DNA from: Actinophytocola sp.
Lineage (GTDB): Bacteria > Actinomycetota > Actinomycetes > Mycobacteriales > Pseudonocardiaceae
Direction of reading: 5' to 3'
Assembly: GCA_009377475.1 (NCBI GenBank)
Contig: WHTY01000001.1
Coordinates: 62,001 to 126,000, forward strand
Length of the DNA: 64,000 nt
Shown here: in pieces, positions 49,423 to 58,700 of the stretch
Layout: each line of letters begins with the position of its first letter
How positions within the stretch are numbered: position 1 is the stretch's first letter
Notes under the pieces: generated by a model
What the model saw: the letters and a program-made list of their open reading frames with translations, nothing else
Database searches by the model: none
Told to the model about the DNA's origin: nothing
Position numbers and translations under genes: made by a program

Positions 49423-50355
49423 ATGACGACAGCCGTTCTGCTGCTGCTCGCGGTGCCCCTGGTAGGGATCGCCATCGCACATGCCGTTCTGCATCTCATG
49501 GCGTTGGTGTCCAGCACTCGTGAATCACAGCGCACGCTGCTTGCTAGCGAGTGCTTCTCCGGACTGCCCACGGTGGTCGTCGCGCCGCAGCAATGGAGTC
49601 TGTCGCCCTACGACATCCGGATGATGGCCGCACGGCGCGGGTACCAGGAGGCGCCACCGCCCGCACCGCACCTGCTCGCGTTTCGCCACGCGCCAGCGGC
49701 GGTGCGGCAGCCGGTTCACCGTGGCGACGACCAGGCTCCCGCACGGGTCGCCGCAGAACTCACCTCGCGTGGCTTCGCGTGGCTCACGCCCTCCGAGATC
49801 GGCGGCACGGTCGCCGATGTCACCGCACTCGCCGCGCACCACGGCGCACAGATCCTGCGCCAGTACGGCGATCACCTGAATCCGCTGCTACTTGTCAGTA
49901 CGTGGCAGGTCGGATCGCTGGTGGAACTCGTCCCAGAGACGGACCGTGCGCCGCTCCGATCTCGAACACGGATACTGACACGCGGCGGCATCAACCTGGG
50001 TGCGACAGTGGCCACAGCCGTCATCATCACCGTCGGCCTGATGGCATCGAGCGGGATGTGGATCATCCTCACCATGGTGCCGGTGCTCTATCTTGCTGAC
50101 CTCACCGTCTTCCTGCTGTTCAGCGCTCGCGACTCGACAACGGAACGGACGACGCGACTGCTGCGGGAGTTCGACGGCCGCAGCAAAATCCCGATCGTCA
50201 AACGCCATTACCGGCTCGACCGGCTTGCCATCCTCGATGTCGCGGCCGAGTTCGGCTATGAGTACTCGAAGTTCTGGAATCATCGACGCCCCACGACCCG
50301 CTGGTACGAGGAATGTCTTGTCTTCGAGCCCCGAGCCGCCGTCCCGCATCCCTAA
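49423..50355 (+). CDS. membrane protein in the WXG cassette
   Basis: A 310-residue protein of unknown function with an N-terminal membrane helix (about residues 3-29, AVLLLLAVPLVGIAIAHAVL) and a probable cytoplasmic or external domain to about 185. Two close helices follow (about 190-240, GATVATAVIITVGLMASSGM and WIILTMVPVLYLADLTVFLL) and then a basic C-terminal domain. It starts two bases after the preceding stop, making it the last gene of the cassette. Its TAA overlaps the convergent DUF2537 stop. Confidence 0.68.
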   Translation: MTTAVLLLLAVPLVGIAIAHAVLHLMALVSSTRESQRTLLASECFSGLPTVVVAPQQWSLSPYDIRMMAARRGYQEAPPPAPHLLAFRHAPAAVRQPVHRGDDQAPARVAAELTSRGFAWLTPSEIGGTVADVTALAAHHGAQILRQYGDHLNPLLLVSTWQVGSLVELVPETDRAPLRSRTRILTRGGINLGATVATAVIITVGLMASSGMWIILTMVPVLYLADLTVFLLFSARDSTTERTTRLLREFDGRSKIPIVKRHYRLDRLAILDVAAEFGYEYSKFWNHRRPTTRWYEECLVFEPRAAVPHP

Positions 50356-51002
50356 AGCAACAGCACCAACGCGCCGATCCAGGACACCGCAAGGCCCACC
50401 GCCGCGCCGAAGCACACCCACCGCACGATCGGCACCCGCCTGCCGAGCCACAGCGACGGCAGCAGCCCGCCGCTGACCACCACGGCGGCGGCGAACGCGA
50501 TCCAGCCTTGCGTCGCGCGTTCCAGTGTCGAGACCAGCCCGAGCATCCCCACCGCGACGACGACCGTCATCAGCGCGGACACGGCGAGCCCGGTCGCCCA
50601 CGGCGTCGGCTCGCCCGGCGAGCGCTGGAACAGCCCCTGGTCGTAGCCGCGCGCGTGCCGAGGCCCACGACGTCGGCCGTCATCCGGACTGGGGACGACG
50701 ACGGTCGCCATATCGGTCACCGGATCGCGGTACTGCACGGTCATGTGCATCTCGGTGGCCACCCTTCCGGCGAGCTGACGTCCCCGGCGAGACACTACCC
50801 CGACGGCGTCCTGCCCAGGGTCGGACAGCGCCGCGCTCTGTCCGGTCGCCGCCTTGCGCATCGCGGCGGCCACCCGCGCCCATTCGTGCAGCGCAGCGGC
50901 GAGGTCGGGACCGAGCGGCAACTGTTCCGGCGCCAGTTCGTGCCCGGCATCGGAGCCGCTCCGGGCGAGCACGGCGCGGTCACCCCGAACCCGCAGCTCC
51001 AC
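50352..51002 (-). CDS. DUF2537 membrane protein
   Basis: A 216-residue protein resembling the actinobacterial DUF2537 family (M. tuberculosis Rv0882 type). The N-terminal soluble part contains VELRVRGDRAVLARSGSDAG, the middle a proline/arginine-rich linker, and the C-terminus three membrane helices (about 140-216, GLAVSALMTVVVAVGMLGLV, WIAFAAAVVVSGGLLPSLWL, and a last one). GTG 51002 follows GGGGAGG and is preferred to TTG 51020. Function unknown. It follows the TrmH-family gene's stop region divergently only in name: both lie on the minus strand with a short gap, so they may be co-transcribed. Confidence 0.8.
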   Translation of the reverse strand: MELRVRGDRAVLARSGSDAGHELAPEQLPLGPDLAAALHEWARVAAAMRKAATGQSAALSDPGQDAVGVVSRRGRQLAGRVATEMHMTVQYRDPVTDMATVVVPSPDDGRRRGPRHARGYDQGLFQRSPGEPTPWATGLAVSALMTVVVAVGMLGLVSTLERATQGWIAFAAAVVVSGGLLPSLWLGRRVPIVRWVCFGAAVGLAVSWIGALVLLL

Positions 51003-51039
51003 TGCGCCTCCCCACTCCAATTCCGCTGTTCGGTCTAAC

Positions 51040-51852
51040 TTAGCTCACCCGGTGGGCAAGTTCGTAGCAGGCGATCGCACCAGCCGTGGCGACGTTGAGC
51101 GAGTCAACGCCTTCGGCCATGGGAATGCGGACCGCGACGTCGGACGCCTCGATCGCAGCGTCGGTCAGCCCGTCGCCCTCCGCGCCGAGCAGGACCGCGA
51201 TGCGCTCGCCCTCGCGGGGTTGGACGTCGTGGAGCGAGACGGCGTTCCGTCGCGGTGTCAGCGCGGCGACGCGGAACCCGCTGTCCCGCAACGTCTTCAG
51301 CGCCTCGGGCCACTCTTCGGCCGTGGCGAACGGGACCCGCAGCACGTGGCCCATCGACACACGCACGCTGCGCCGGTACAGCGGGTCGGCGCAGCCCGCG
51401 CCGAGCACAACGCCGTCGACGCCGAGCGCGGCCGCGTTGCGGAACAGCGCGCCGATGTTCTCGTGATCCCCGACGCCCTCCAGCACGACGACGGTCCGCG
51501 CGGACGCCGCGAGCTCCGCGACCGACGGCTGGGGCACCTTGTCGGCCACGGCGAGCACACCCCGGTTCAGGTGGAAGCCGACCACGGTCGCCATGACGTC
51601 GGCGGAGGCGACGTAGGCGGGGCAGTCGACGTCGACGAGGTCGTCACGGAGTTCGTCAAGGCGTCGCGCCACACCGAGTATCGCGCGGACCCGGTAAGGC
51701 GACGCGATCAACCGGCGGACGACGACAGTCCCTTCCGCGATCACCAGTCCCTTGCCGCCGGGACGATCCGGCCGCCGGTCGGCGCGTTTGAGATCCCGGA
51801 AGTCATCGACGCGGTCGTCGTCGGGATCGGCGATGACGATCTGGGTTGCCAC
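51040..51852 (-). CDS. TrmH/SpoU-family RNA methyltransferase
   Basis: 2'-O-ribose RNA methyltransferase of the SPOUT class, 270 residues. The N-terminal substrate-binding domain includes GKGLVIAEGTVVVRRLIASP. The catalytic knot shows the motif-1 region GVGDHENIGALFRNAAALGV, motif 2 ERIAVLLGAEGDGLTDAAIE and motif 3 IPMAEGVDSLNVATAGAIAC. The target rRNA or tRNA base is unknown. GTG 51852 is preferred to the more upstream starts that lie outside the family N-terminus. The gene order with DUF2537 and sepH recalls M. tuberculosis Rv0881-Rv0883c. Confidence 0.9.
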   Translation of the reverse strand: MATQIVIADPDDDRVDDFRDLKRADRRPDRPGGKGLVIAEGTVVVRRLIASPYRVRAILGVARRLDELRDDLVDVDCPAYVASADVMATVVGFHLNRGVLAVADKVPQPSVAELAASARTVVVLEGVGDHENIGALFRNAAALGVDGVVLGAGCADPLYRRSVRVSMGHVLRVPFATAEEWPEALKTLRDSGFRVAALTPRRNAVSLHDVQPREGERIAVLLGAEGDGLTDAAIEASDVAVRIPMAEGVDSLNVATAGAIACYELAHRVS

Positions 51853-52062
51853 GCTACGACTGTGCCACTGGCCACGGCGTTCCCTACGCATGGGTGAGGC
51901 CGTTAGGAGACGTTCTTCGCAAGGCGTATCACAGTGAATGCACAGCGTTAACTCTCACTCACCGAGAGCACCAGTTTGGCCGCTAGCTGGGGCGTCCATC
52001 CCTGTGTCACGGTTGTTCGCTGGGGGTTCGCCGTAGGCCTACGGAGAGGGAAGCGGGGCGCG

Positions 52063-53547
52063 ATGGGCAACGACGTACTGGCGAACTCCACAGATCGAGC
52101 ACACTACCGCTACAAGGTGCAGCGCTGCCTTGACTCGATCGAGCAGATGCTGGCGGAGGGCCGGTTCTGCGAACAACCGCAACGGATCGGGCTCGAACTG
52201 GAGCTGAACCTCATCGACGGCGGCATGCGACCGTCGATGAGCAACGGCGAGGTGCTGGACCACCTCGGCGATCCGGTGTTCACCGCGGAGCTCGGCCAGC
52301 ACAACATCGAACTGAACATGCCGCCCCGCACGCTCCAGGGCGCCACACTGCGCGACTGGGACGCCCACCTGCGCGCCTATCTCGCCAAAGCCGACGTCGC
52401 GGCGGGCGAGGCTGGCGCGAGCCTCGCCATGATCGGCATTCTGCCGACGTTGTCCGAGGAGCACTTCGAGTCGAAGTGGTTCACGAGCAACGCCCGCTAC
52501 GCCCTGCTCAACGACGAGATCATCGCCGCGCGCGGCGAGCTCACCAACCTCGCGATGGAGGGCCCGCCGCTGCCGGGACGACGTCCCGATGTGCTGCGCA
52601 GCCAGGCCGACTCCATCCTGCCGGAAGCGGCGTGCACGTCGACGCAACTGCACCTGCAGGTCGGGCCCGACGAGTTCGCGTCGTTCTGGAACGCATCGCA
52701 GTGCCTGGCCGGGGTGCAGCTCGCGATCGGCGCGAACTCACCGTTTCTGCTGAACAAGGCGCTCTGGCAGGAGACGCGGATCCCGCTGTTCCTCCAGTCG
52801 ACCGACACCCGGCCGCAGGAGTTGAAGAACCAGGGCGTGCGACCGAGGGTGTGGTTCGGCGAGAAGTGGATCACGTCGATCTTCGATCTGTTCGAGGAGA
52901 ACGTCCGATACTTCCCCGGTCTGCTGACCGAGATCGATCCCGAGGACCCGATCGACGTCCTCGCATCCGGCGGCGCGCCGCGGCTCACCGAGCTCAGGAC
53001 GCACAACGGCACGGTGTGGCGCTGGAACCGTCCGGTGTACGACGTCGTCGACGGCGTCGCGCACCTGCGCGTGGAGAACCGGGTGCTGCCAGCTGGACCG
53101 ACGGTGGCCGACGTCGTCGCGAACGCGGCGTTCTTCTACGGCGCGCAACGGGCGCTGGCGCAGGCGGAACGTCCGGTGTGGTCGGCGATGGCGTTCCAGG
53201 CGGCGGAGGACAACCTCCAGCGCGGCGCGCGCGACGGCATGGACGCCAAGCTCTACTGGCCGGAGGTCGGCTGGACCAGCCCGGACGACCTGGTGCTGCG
53301 CGTGCTGCTGCCGCTGGCGTACGAGGGGTTGATCTCGGCGGGAGTGTCCGCGCGGGCGGCGGACCGCTACCTCGGCATCATCGAGCAGCGTTGCATCGCG
53401 CGGCGCACCGGGTCGTCGTGGCAGCGCGAATGCGTCGACCGGCTGGAAAGCGCAGGGGCGGACAGGGAATCCGCGCTGCGGGACATGCTCATCCGCTACA
53501 CCGACCACATGCACGCGGGCGACCCGGTGCACACCTGGCAGCTGTAG
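52063..53547 (+). CDS. GCS2-family glutamate-cysteine ligase-like protein
   Basis: ATP-dependent carboxylate-amine ligase fold of 494 residues. The N-terminal ATP/Mg region reads RIGLELELNLIDGGMRPS, then GQHNIELNMPPRTLQG. Middle signatures are ACTSTQLHLQVGP and VENRVLPAGPTVADVVANAA, typical of the actinobacterial GCS2 group. In this group the real product is often unknown, and glutathione synthesis is not expected in most actinobacteria. The ATG at 52063 follows GGAGAGGGAAGC. No second thiol-synthesis gene is adjacent. Confidence 0.78.
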   Translation: MGNDVLANSTDRAHYRYKVQRCLDSIEQMLAEGRFCEQPQRIGLELELNLIDGGMRPSMSNGEVLDHLGDPVFTAELGQHNIELNMPPRTLQGATLRDWDAHLRAYLAKADVAAGEAGASLAMIGILPTLSEEHFESKWFTSNARYALLNDEIIAARGELTNLAMEGPPLPGRRPDVLRSQADSILPEAACTSTQLHLQVGPDEFASFWNASQCLAGVQLAIGANSPFLLNKALWQETRIPLFLQSTDTRPQELKNQGVRPRVWFGEKWITSIFDLFEENVRYFPGLLTEIDPEDPIDVLASGGAPRLTELRTHNGTVWRWNRPVYDVVDGVAHLRVENRVLPAGPTVADVVANAAFFYGAQRALAQAERPVWSAMAFQAAEDNLQRGARDGMDAKLYWPEVGWTSPDDLVLRVLLPLAYEGLISAGVSARAADRYLGIIEQRCIARRTGSSWQRECVDRLESAGADRESALRDMLIRYTDHMHAGDPVHTWQL

Positions 53548-53674
53548 GCGCGTTTCGGCTCCCACATCGTGGGCGAGAACGTCGCGTTGATCACCCGGTT
53601 CGCCCACGGATTGGTTCCCTACTAGGTTGGGGTTCGCACGGACTACTTACTCGCGTCAACCTCAAGGAGGGGCG

Positions 53675-54298
53675 ATGGCTCTGTACGAGCTCCCTGACCT
53701 GGACTACGACTACGGCGCGCTCGAGCCGCACATCTCCGGCGAGATCAACGAGCTGCACCACTCGAAGCACCACGCGACCTACGTCAAGGGCGCGAACGAC
53801 ACGATGGACAAGCTCGCCGCCGCGCGCGACTCCGGCGACTTCGGCCCCATCGTTGGCCTGGAGACCACGCTGGCGTTCAACCTGGCTGGCCACGCCAACC
53901 ACGTCGTGTGGTGGAAGATCCTTTCCCCGAACGGCGGCGACAAGCCGACCGGCGAGCTGGCCGCCGCGATCGACGACAGCTTCGGCTCCTGGGACAAGTT
54001 CCAGGCGCACTACAACGCCGTTGCCACCACCATCCAGGGCAACGGCTGGACGGCGCTGTCCTGGGACCCGATCGCCAAGAAGCTGATCATCCAGCAGCTT
54101 CGCGACCACCACAACAACATGGCGCTGCCCACCGTCCCGATCCTGATGACGGACATGTGGGAGCACGCCTTCTACCTCCAGTACAAGAACGTGAAGCCGG
54201 ACTACGTCAAGGCCCTGTGGAACGTCTACGACTGGGCGGAGATCGGCAAGCGCTTCGACAACGCCGTCGCTGGCGGCAACGGCCTGCTGCTGAGCTGA
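53675..54298 (+). CDS. sodA: Fe/Mn superoxide dismutase
   Basis: Detoxifies superoxide; 207 residues. The metal ligands are His28 ([12 protein letters not shown]), His76 ([10 protein letters not shown]), Asp160 and His164 ([14 protein letters not shown]). The sequence resembles mycobacterial and Streptomyces Mn/Fe SODs; which metal is used cannot be read with certainty. An AAGGAGG Shine-Dalgarno precedes the ATG. Two hairpins follow the stop codon. An iron box further downstream (54500-54518) lies beyond its terminator and so does not control this gene's own start. Confidence 0.95.
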   Translation: MALYELPDLDYDYGALEPHISGEINELHHSKHHATYVKGANDTMDKLAAARDSGDFGPIVGLETTLAFNLAGHANHVVWWKILSPNGGDKPTGELAAAIDDSFGSWDKFQAHYNAVATTIQGNGWTALSWDPIAKKLIIQQLRDHHNNMALPTVPILMTDMWEHAFYLQYKNVKPDYVKALWNVYDWAEIGKRFDNAVAGGNGLLLS

Positions 54299-54311
54299 GG
54301 CTTCTCTCGGG

Positions 54312-54358
54312 CCGAAGGGCGCCTTCGGTACGTCTTGCGTGCCGAAGGCGCCCTTCGG
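54312..54358. terminator. GAAGGGCGCCTTC-type hairpin after sodA
   Basis: CCGAAGGGCGCCTTCGG (54312-54328) pairs with CCGAAGGCGCCCTTCGG (54342-54358) across a 13-base loop. Each arm is itself almost a palindrome, so two smaller hairpins can also form. It resembles a repeat element used as a terminator. Confidence 0.75.
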
Positions 54359-54416
54359 TACGTCTTGACCTCGAATGCGCTCGAGGTGCCGCGCGTGGGC
54401 ACGTACCTTGACGCGC

Positions 54417-54455
54417 GACGAGGCCCGTGGCGCTTGCTCCGCCACGGGCCTCGTC
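54417..54455. terminator. strong GC-rich hairpin between sodA and marR
   Basis: A 16-bp perfect stem, GACGAGGCCCGTGGCG/CGCCACGGGCCTCGTC, with a 7-base loop. It lies between convergent genes and could stop transcription from both sides. It would also end a minus-strand transcript starting at the iron-box promoter. Confidence 0.85.
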
Positions 54456-54499
54456 TGTTCCCGAACTGACTGCCGCTCCCACCACGAAGCGGACGATGA

Positions 54500-54518
54500 T
54501 TAGGTTAGCCTAACCTCG
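54500..54518 (-). promoter_or_regulatory. IdeR/DtxR-type iron box with minus-strand promoter elements
   Basis: TTAGGTTAGCCTAACCTCG is close to the 19-bp IdeR/DtxR consensus (TTAGGTTAGGCTAACCTAA). On the minus strand, TTGCGC (54531-54526) and TAACCT (54507-54502) are separated by 18 bp, and the box covers the -10 element, as in iron-repressed promoters. No annotated gene starts downstream on either strand. Confidence 0.7.
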
Positions 54519-54541
54519 CTGGGTCGCGCAAGGGGTGGCCT

Positions 54542-54973
54542 TCACCGGCCCGCCATCCGCTCGATGATCTCGGCGGCTTTGCTCAGAACTTCCCGTTCGT
54601 CGGGCGACAGCTTCGCCAGCCGCTCGTCGAGCCACGCCTCCCGCGCCGAGATCGTGGCCTCGACGTACTCCCTGCCCGACGTGCTCAGCTCGACGATCGC
54701 CTGCCTACCGTCGGTCGGGTGCGGCTGGCGCTCGACGTAGCCGAGCCGTTCCAGCGCGGCGATCACTCTGGTCATCGACGGTGGCTGCACGCCCTCCTTC
54801 GCGGCGAGCTGCCCGGGCGTCAGTGCGCCGCACTTGTGCAACGTCGACATCGCCGACAGTTGCGTCAACGACACGCTCGTCTGCGGGTGCTGCGCCCGTA
54901 GCCGACGATTGAGCCTCACGACCGCGAGCCGCAACTGGCTGGCGAGGGTGCGTTCATGCGCCACTTGTGCCAT
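54542..54973 (-). CDS. MarR-family transcriptional regulator
   Basis: Winged-helix regulator of 143 residues. The core reads SVSLTQLSAMSTLHKCGALT, GQLAAKEGVQPPSMTRVIAA and LERLGYVERQPHPTDGRQAI (the wing with DxR). It is typical of MarR regulators that answer small aromatic or oxidative signals. It is divergent from the DUF2530 gene across 84 bases and probably autoregulated, but no clear inverted repeat was assigned. Confidence 0.9.
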   Translation of the reverse strand: MAQVAHERTLASQLRLAVVRLNRRLRAQHPQTSVSLTQLSAMSTLHKCGALTPGQLAAKEGVQPPSMTRVIAALERLGYVERQPHPTDGRQAIVELSTSGREYVEATISAREAWLDERLAKLSPDEREVLSKAAEIIERMAGR

Positions 54974-55057
54974 TTCGTCAGCCTACCGAGCGGTGGGAGT
55001 GCGATTGGCAACCACGAGTTGATACGCGTTAGCGTGGTGACCGTAAGCTTGATAACC

Positions 55058-55333
55058 GTGACCAACCTGCCAGACGACGCGGCGCCCACCACACCGCCCG
55101 AGCTGCCCAAACCGCTGGTCGACCTGACGCCAGCGGTGGTGGTCGGGACGTCGATCTGGGCAATCGCCTTGGTCACACTGGTTGTGCTTGCGGTGTGGTT
55201 CGACGTCGGCGCCGATCTCTGGATCCGCACGTCGATCGCCGGCGTCGCCCTCGGCGGCGTGGGGTTGAGCATCGTCGGCTGGCAGCGCCACGCCTCCCGC
55301 AGCGGCTCGCGAGGCGCCCAGCACGGGCTCTGA
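55058..55333 (+). CDS. DUF2530 small membrane protein
   Basis: A 91-residue protein with two membrane helices (about residues 25-45, VVVGTSIWAIALVTLVVLAV, and about 53-73, WIRTSIAGVALGGVGLSIVG) and a short basic tail. It resembles the actinobacterial DUF2530 family often found beside marR genes. Function unknown. The GTG at 55058 is preferred because the open frame before it runs into the marR side without family similarity. Confidence 0.72.
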   Translation: MTNLPDDAAPTTPPELPKPLVDLTPAVVVGTSIWAIALVTLVVLAVWFDVGADLWIRTSIAGVALGGVGLSIVGWQRHASRSGSRGAQHGL

Positions 55334-55341
55334 CCCCGACG

Positions 55342-55429
55342 CCGTGTCCCCCCCCCACCCCCGACGCCGTGTCCGACGCTCAGAACGTTGTGTCCGACAT
55401 TCCGGACGCCGTGTTGTGCATTGGAGGCG
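55342..55429. repeat. 21-bp-period tandem repeat, family B
   Basis: Four units beginning CGTGTCC or TGTGTCC. The last three are exactly 21 bp. The first is 25 bp because of a C-homopolymer expansion. Confidence 0.85.
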
Positions 55430-55441
55430 CGCACCGTAGGT

Positions 55442-55537
55442 GTTGATCACATCTACTCGCGTTGTTGCGCGAATATGCCCGGTTTCGCCCGGTTTCGCCT
55501 GGTTTCGCGAACAACAGCGCGAGTAGGGCCGATCAAC
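55442..55537. repeat. 96-bp inverted-repeat element 1
   Basis: Outer arms GTTGATC/GATCAAC and inner arms CTACTCGCGTTGTTGCGCGA/TTCGCGAACAACAGCGCGAG flank a loop with three GGTTTCGCC-like copies. A large cruciform or RNA hairpin can form. Confidence 0.8.
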
Positions 55538-55576
55538 TTCGAGACGTCGCGACCGCAGCAGCCGATCCGCAACAGC

Positions 55577-55645
55577 CACCACCCGCGCGGTGTTGCGCGA
55601 GAATGTCCCGTTCGCCCGGGTCTCCGAACAACACCGTGCGGGTGG
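55577..55645. repeat. 69-bp inverted-repeat element 2
   Basis: CACCACCCGCGCGGTGTTG pairs with CAACACCGTGCGGGTGGTTG across a loop containing GTTCGCCCGG. It is followed by GATCGACTTCGTGACACGG. Layout and flanks resemble element 1, so the two look like members of one family. Confidence 0.72.
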
Positions 55646-55707
55646 TTGATCGACTTCGTGACACGGCAGCGTCACCGCCGCGTCCGACACGGCAGCGCGG
55701 CGCCGCA

Positions 55708-58700
55708 TCAGGCCAGCAGCGTCGTCGCTGTGGGGTCGGCAAGCAACGCCTCGATGAGGCGGCGGAGATCCCAGCAGTCCGCCGCGTAGGCGAAGGCGCG
55801 GGCGAGGCCGTACTCACTGTCGTCGGCGTGGAGCATGCCGTCGTCGTCCACCCACCAGGGCGCGGACACCACAGCGGCATTATCGCCGTCGTCCACAGCG
55901 GGGGCAGCGGCCCCAGCACCGCCACCCGCAGCGGCCCCAGCGCCGCGAGCCGCACCCGCACCGTCGACCCGCACCTCAAGGCTCGCGTGCAAGCTGACGC
56001 CACCCTCCGGGACGTCGATGCCAAGCAACTCCGCTACGACACACACCGCGCTCAGCTCCGACCACGCGACGACCTCGCCGTCGGACACCACCGTGCCCAC
56101 CGCGCGCCCGCTGGCCAGGGGGACGTCGAGCACGTCGGCAAGCGCCCCAGCCACCGCGACGGTGTCTGCCGCGACCAACGTCGCCGCATCAACGACGCCG
56201 AGCAGCCACGGCGCGTCTAACGCGCCCACCGTGTCGGCGTCGGCCACGCTGCCGTCCAACGCGCGCACGGCGTCCGGCGGTGTGACAGCGGCGGCGACGT
56301 CCGGGGATAACGCGGCCAGCGCGGCGTGCGCGCGCAACACGACGCCCTGGCGTGGCTCGCGGGAGGCATCGGCCAACAGGTCGAGCAGGTCCTCGGCGCC
56401 CTCGGCGTCGGCCACCGACAACGTGTCCCGCACCCCGGCGGCGACCAGCACGTCGCGGCCGAGCCCGACGTCCGGGACCGGGTCGTAGAGCCCGGCGAGC
56501 GCCTGGCAGTCCGGGATCCGCCAGCGGTTGGGCGGCTGACCGTCGAGCAGCGCGAACCGCGCCAGCCACCACGCCGTGTGCCCGCCCGCCACGGTCATGG
56601 CCTCCCGGGTCTCGCGTTGCGCGGCGAGCCGCCGGAGCGCGGCGGGCCAGGCGTCGTCGTCAACCAGGTCCAGGTCGCGCACCGCGAGAACGAACGCCGG
56701 CGGTTCGGCGCGGGCGTCCCACCATTCCTGTTCGTCCGGCAGATCGTGGTCAGGCTCCACCGGTTCCGGGTCGCTGACCACGGCGAACGTGTCCAACACG
56801 CCCAGCGCGCGTAGCGTCTCGGCGGGCCAGCGCGCGGCGAAATCCTTGTCCACGACGTCGAGTGCGGCGTCGTCGCCGAGCGCGTCCGCCGCGAACACAT
56901 CGAGCAGCGGCGACGACGGCAGCACCAGCTCGTCGGCGCGTCGCCAGCCGCCATCGGCAGCAGGCAACGCGAGCGCGCCGAGCCAGTCGGGGCCAGCGTC
57001 CGTCACCAGGCGCAGCACCAGCCGCACCAGCGGGCCGACGTCCATGCCCGCCGAGGCGTCCGGCACGCTCCGCTCCACCGCCGCCCGCAGCGCGGACGCC
57101 GACAACAACCCTGGCGCGTCGACGACGTCCGCGCCGAGCCGCCGCAGCAGCGGATGCGCGACATCGGGGGCCGCGACGTGCAGGCCCACCACGTCCGCTT
57201 CCGCCAGCAACTCCAGCAGTTCCGGCGCGGCGAACTCCGGCAGCAGCACGCCGCGCACGCCGGTGACCACTCGCCCGTCGATCAGCGGCACCGGCAGCCC
57301 GGACAGCGCGTCCGCGCTTACGGCGTGGGCGTCGAGCGCGGCGGTGAGCACGTCGTACAGCTCGTGCCACCAGGTCGTGGGCCGCGTGATGCCCGCGAGG
57401 CCGTCCACGGCGTTGGCGACGGTGAGCGTCGTGGCACCGAACGGCGCGAGTGTGCGCAGCGCGGCCGGGCCGACCGGGGCGGCCACATCGGACAGCACCT
57501 CGCCGAGCAGCGTGCCGAGCTCCGGCAGGTCGACGTCGAGCACCCGCGCCTCGGCGCCCGACAGCTCGCCGCCGCCCGCGCGTGGCAGCCAGGCGGACGT
57601 CCGCAGGCGTTCGGTGATGGCGTCGCGCAACGTGGCATCCACATCGGACGCCGGAAATCCGGATGGCGGCACCAGATTGAGGCGATGCTCCGGCGCGACG
57701 GCGCGCACCACGTCCAGATAGGACTCCGCAGCGGCAATGAGCACATGCGACACCGCAGGACCACTGAGGACCCGGCGTCGTGACGGTTCGAGGGGCACCG
57801 AGGCGATCAACCGCGCGGACAGCGTCAGGCGTTCGTCGGTGGCGGTCGGGGCGTGGAGGACGTCGCGCTCCAGCGGTTCGGGCGCACCGGAGGCGTCGAC
57901 CGGCAACGCCCACAGCGCCGTCCACCGGGGTACGGCCTCGATGCCCAGCGCCGCCATGTGCTCGTCGGTGAAGTCGCCGCTGGTCTCGCGCACCAGCCAC
58001 CGGCGAACCGGCTCGCCGTCGCGCGCGATCGTCACGGCGTCCGGAACGGGGAACACGGCGTCCGGAACGGGGGACACGGCGCGGGTCCATGCCGCGTCGG
58101 GCAGTTCGATCCGGGCCAGCGCGGGCAGCGTGAGCAGAATGTCGTCGATCTCGGCCGCGATGTTGGCCAGCAGCGCATCGACGTCGACGTCCGGGCGAAG
58201 CGGCAGCCGCACTTCGGTGTCGAAGCCGTCCGGCGGCGGATCGTCCGTGGGCGACGCACCCGCAGCAGCGCCTTTCGACGGGACGTCGTCCGGCGGCCAT
58301 GGCAGCCGCAGCACCGGCACGGCACCCTCACGCCGCCGCAACTGGTCCGCCAGCTCGGGCAACTCCGCGACAACCGACCGCGTCCGCGCCTCCGAGAACG
58401 CCACGCCACCGGTGCGCGACACGACCCGAGGCTCGCTCGACACCGCGAGAACCGCGGCGAAGCCTACGCCGAACCGGCCGACCGTCACCCCGCCGCGCTT
58501 GGCCGACGCCCGCATCGAGGCGAGCGCTGCGACGCCTTCGGCGTCCAGCGGCGCGCCGGTGTTGGCCACCCGCAGTTCGCGGCCCGCCCCAGGACCGGAA
58601 ACCGCCCCAGCGCCGACGGCACCAGCCGCCCCAGCCCCGGACACCACCGACACCCGCACCCGGCCGGGCACCCCGGCCAACGTCGCCGCGTCGGCGGCGT

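Larger units (their letters stand above)
55334..55707. other. 374-base intergenic region made of repeats
   Basis: Between the DUF2530 stop and the sacsin-like ATPase stop no gene is supported. The region holds a family-B 21-bp array (55342-55429), then two inverted-repeat elements (55442-55537 and 55577-55645) that share GATCAAC/GATCGAC-ACTTCG-like segments. One or both hairpins may terminate the two convergent genes. Confidence 0.75.

Noticed and set aside
47167..50355. A complete ESX/type VII secretion locus
   Set aside because: No EccC ATPase, EccD channel, mycosin or EccB gene is present; only substrate-like and unknown genes are seen.
54500..54518. Iron box as the operator of sodA
   Set aside because: It lies about 200 bases beyond the sodA stop and after two terminator-like hairpins, so it cannot act on the sodA promoter.
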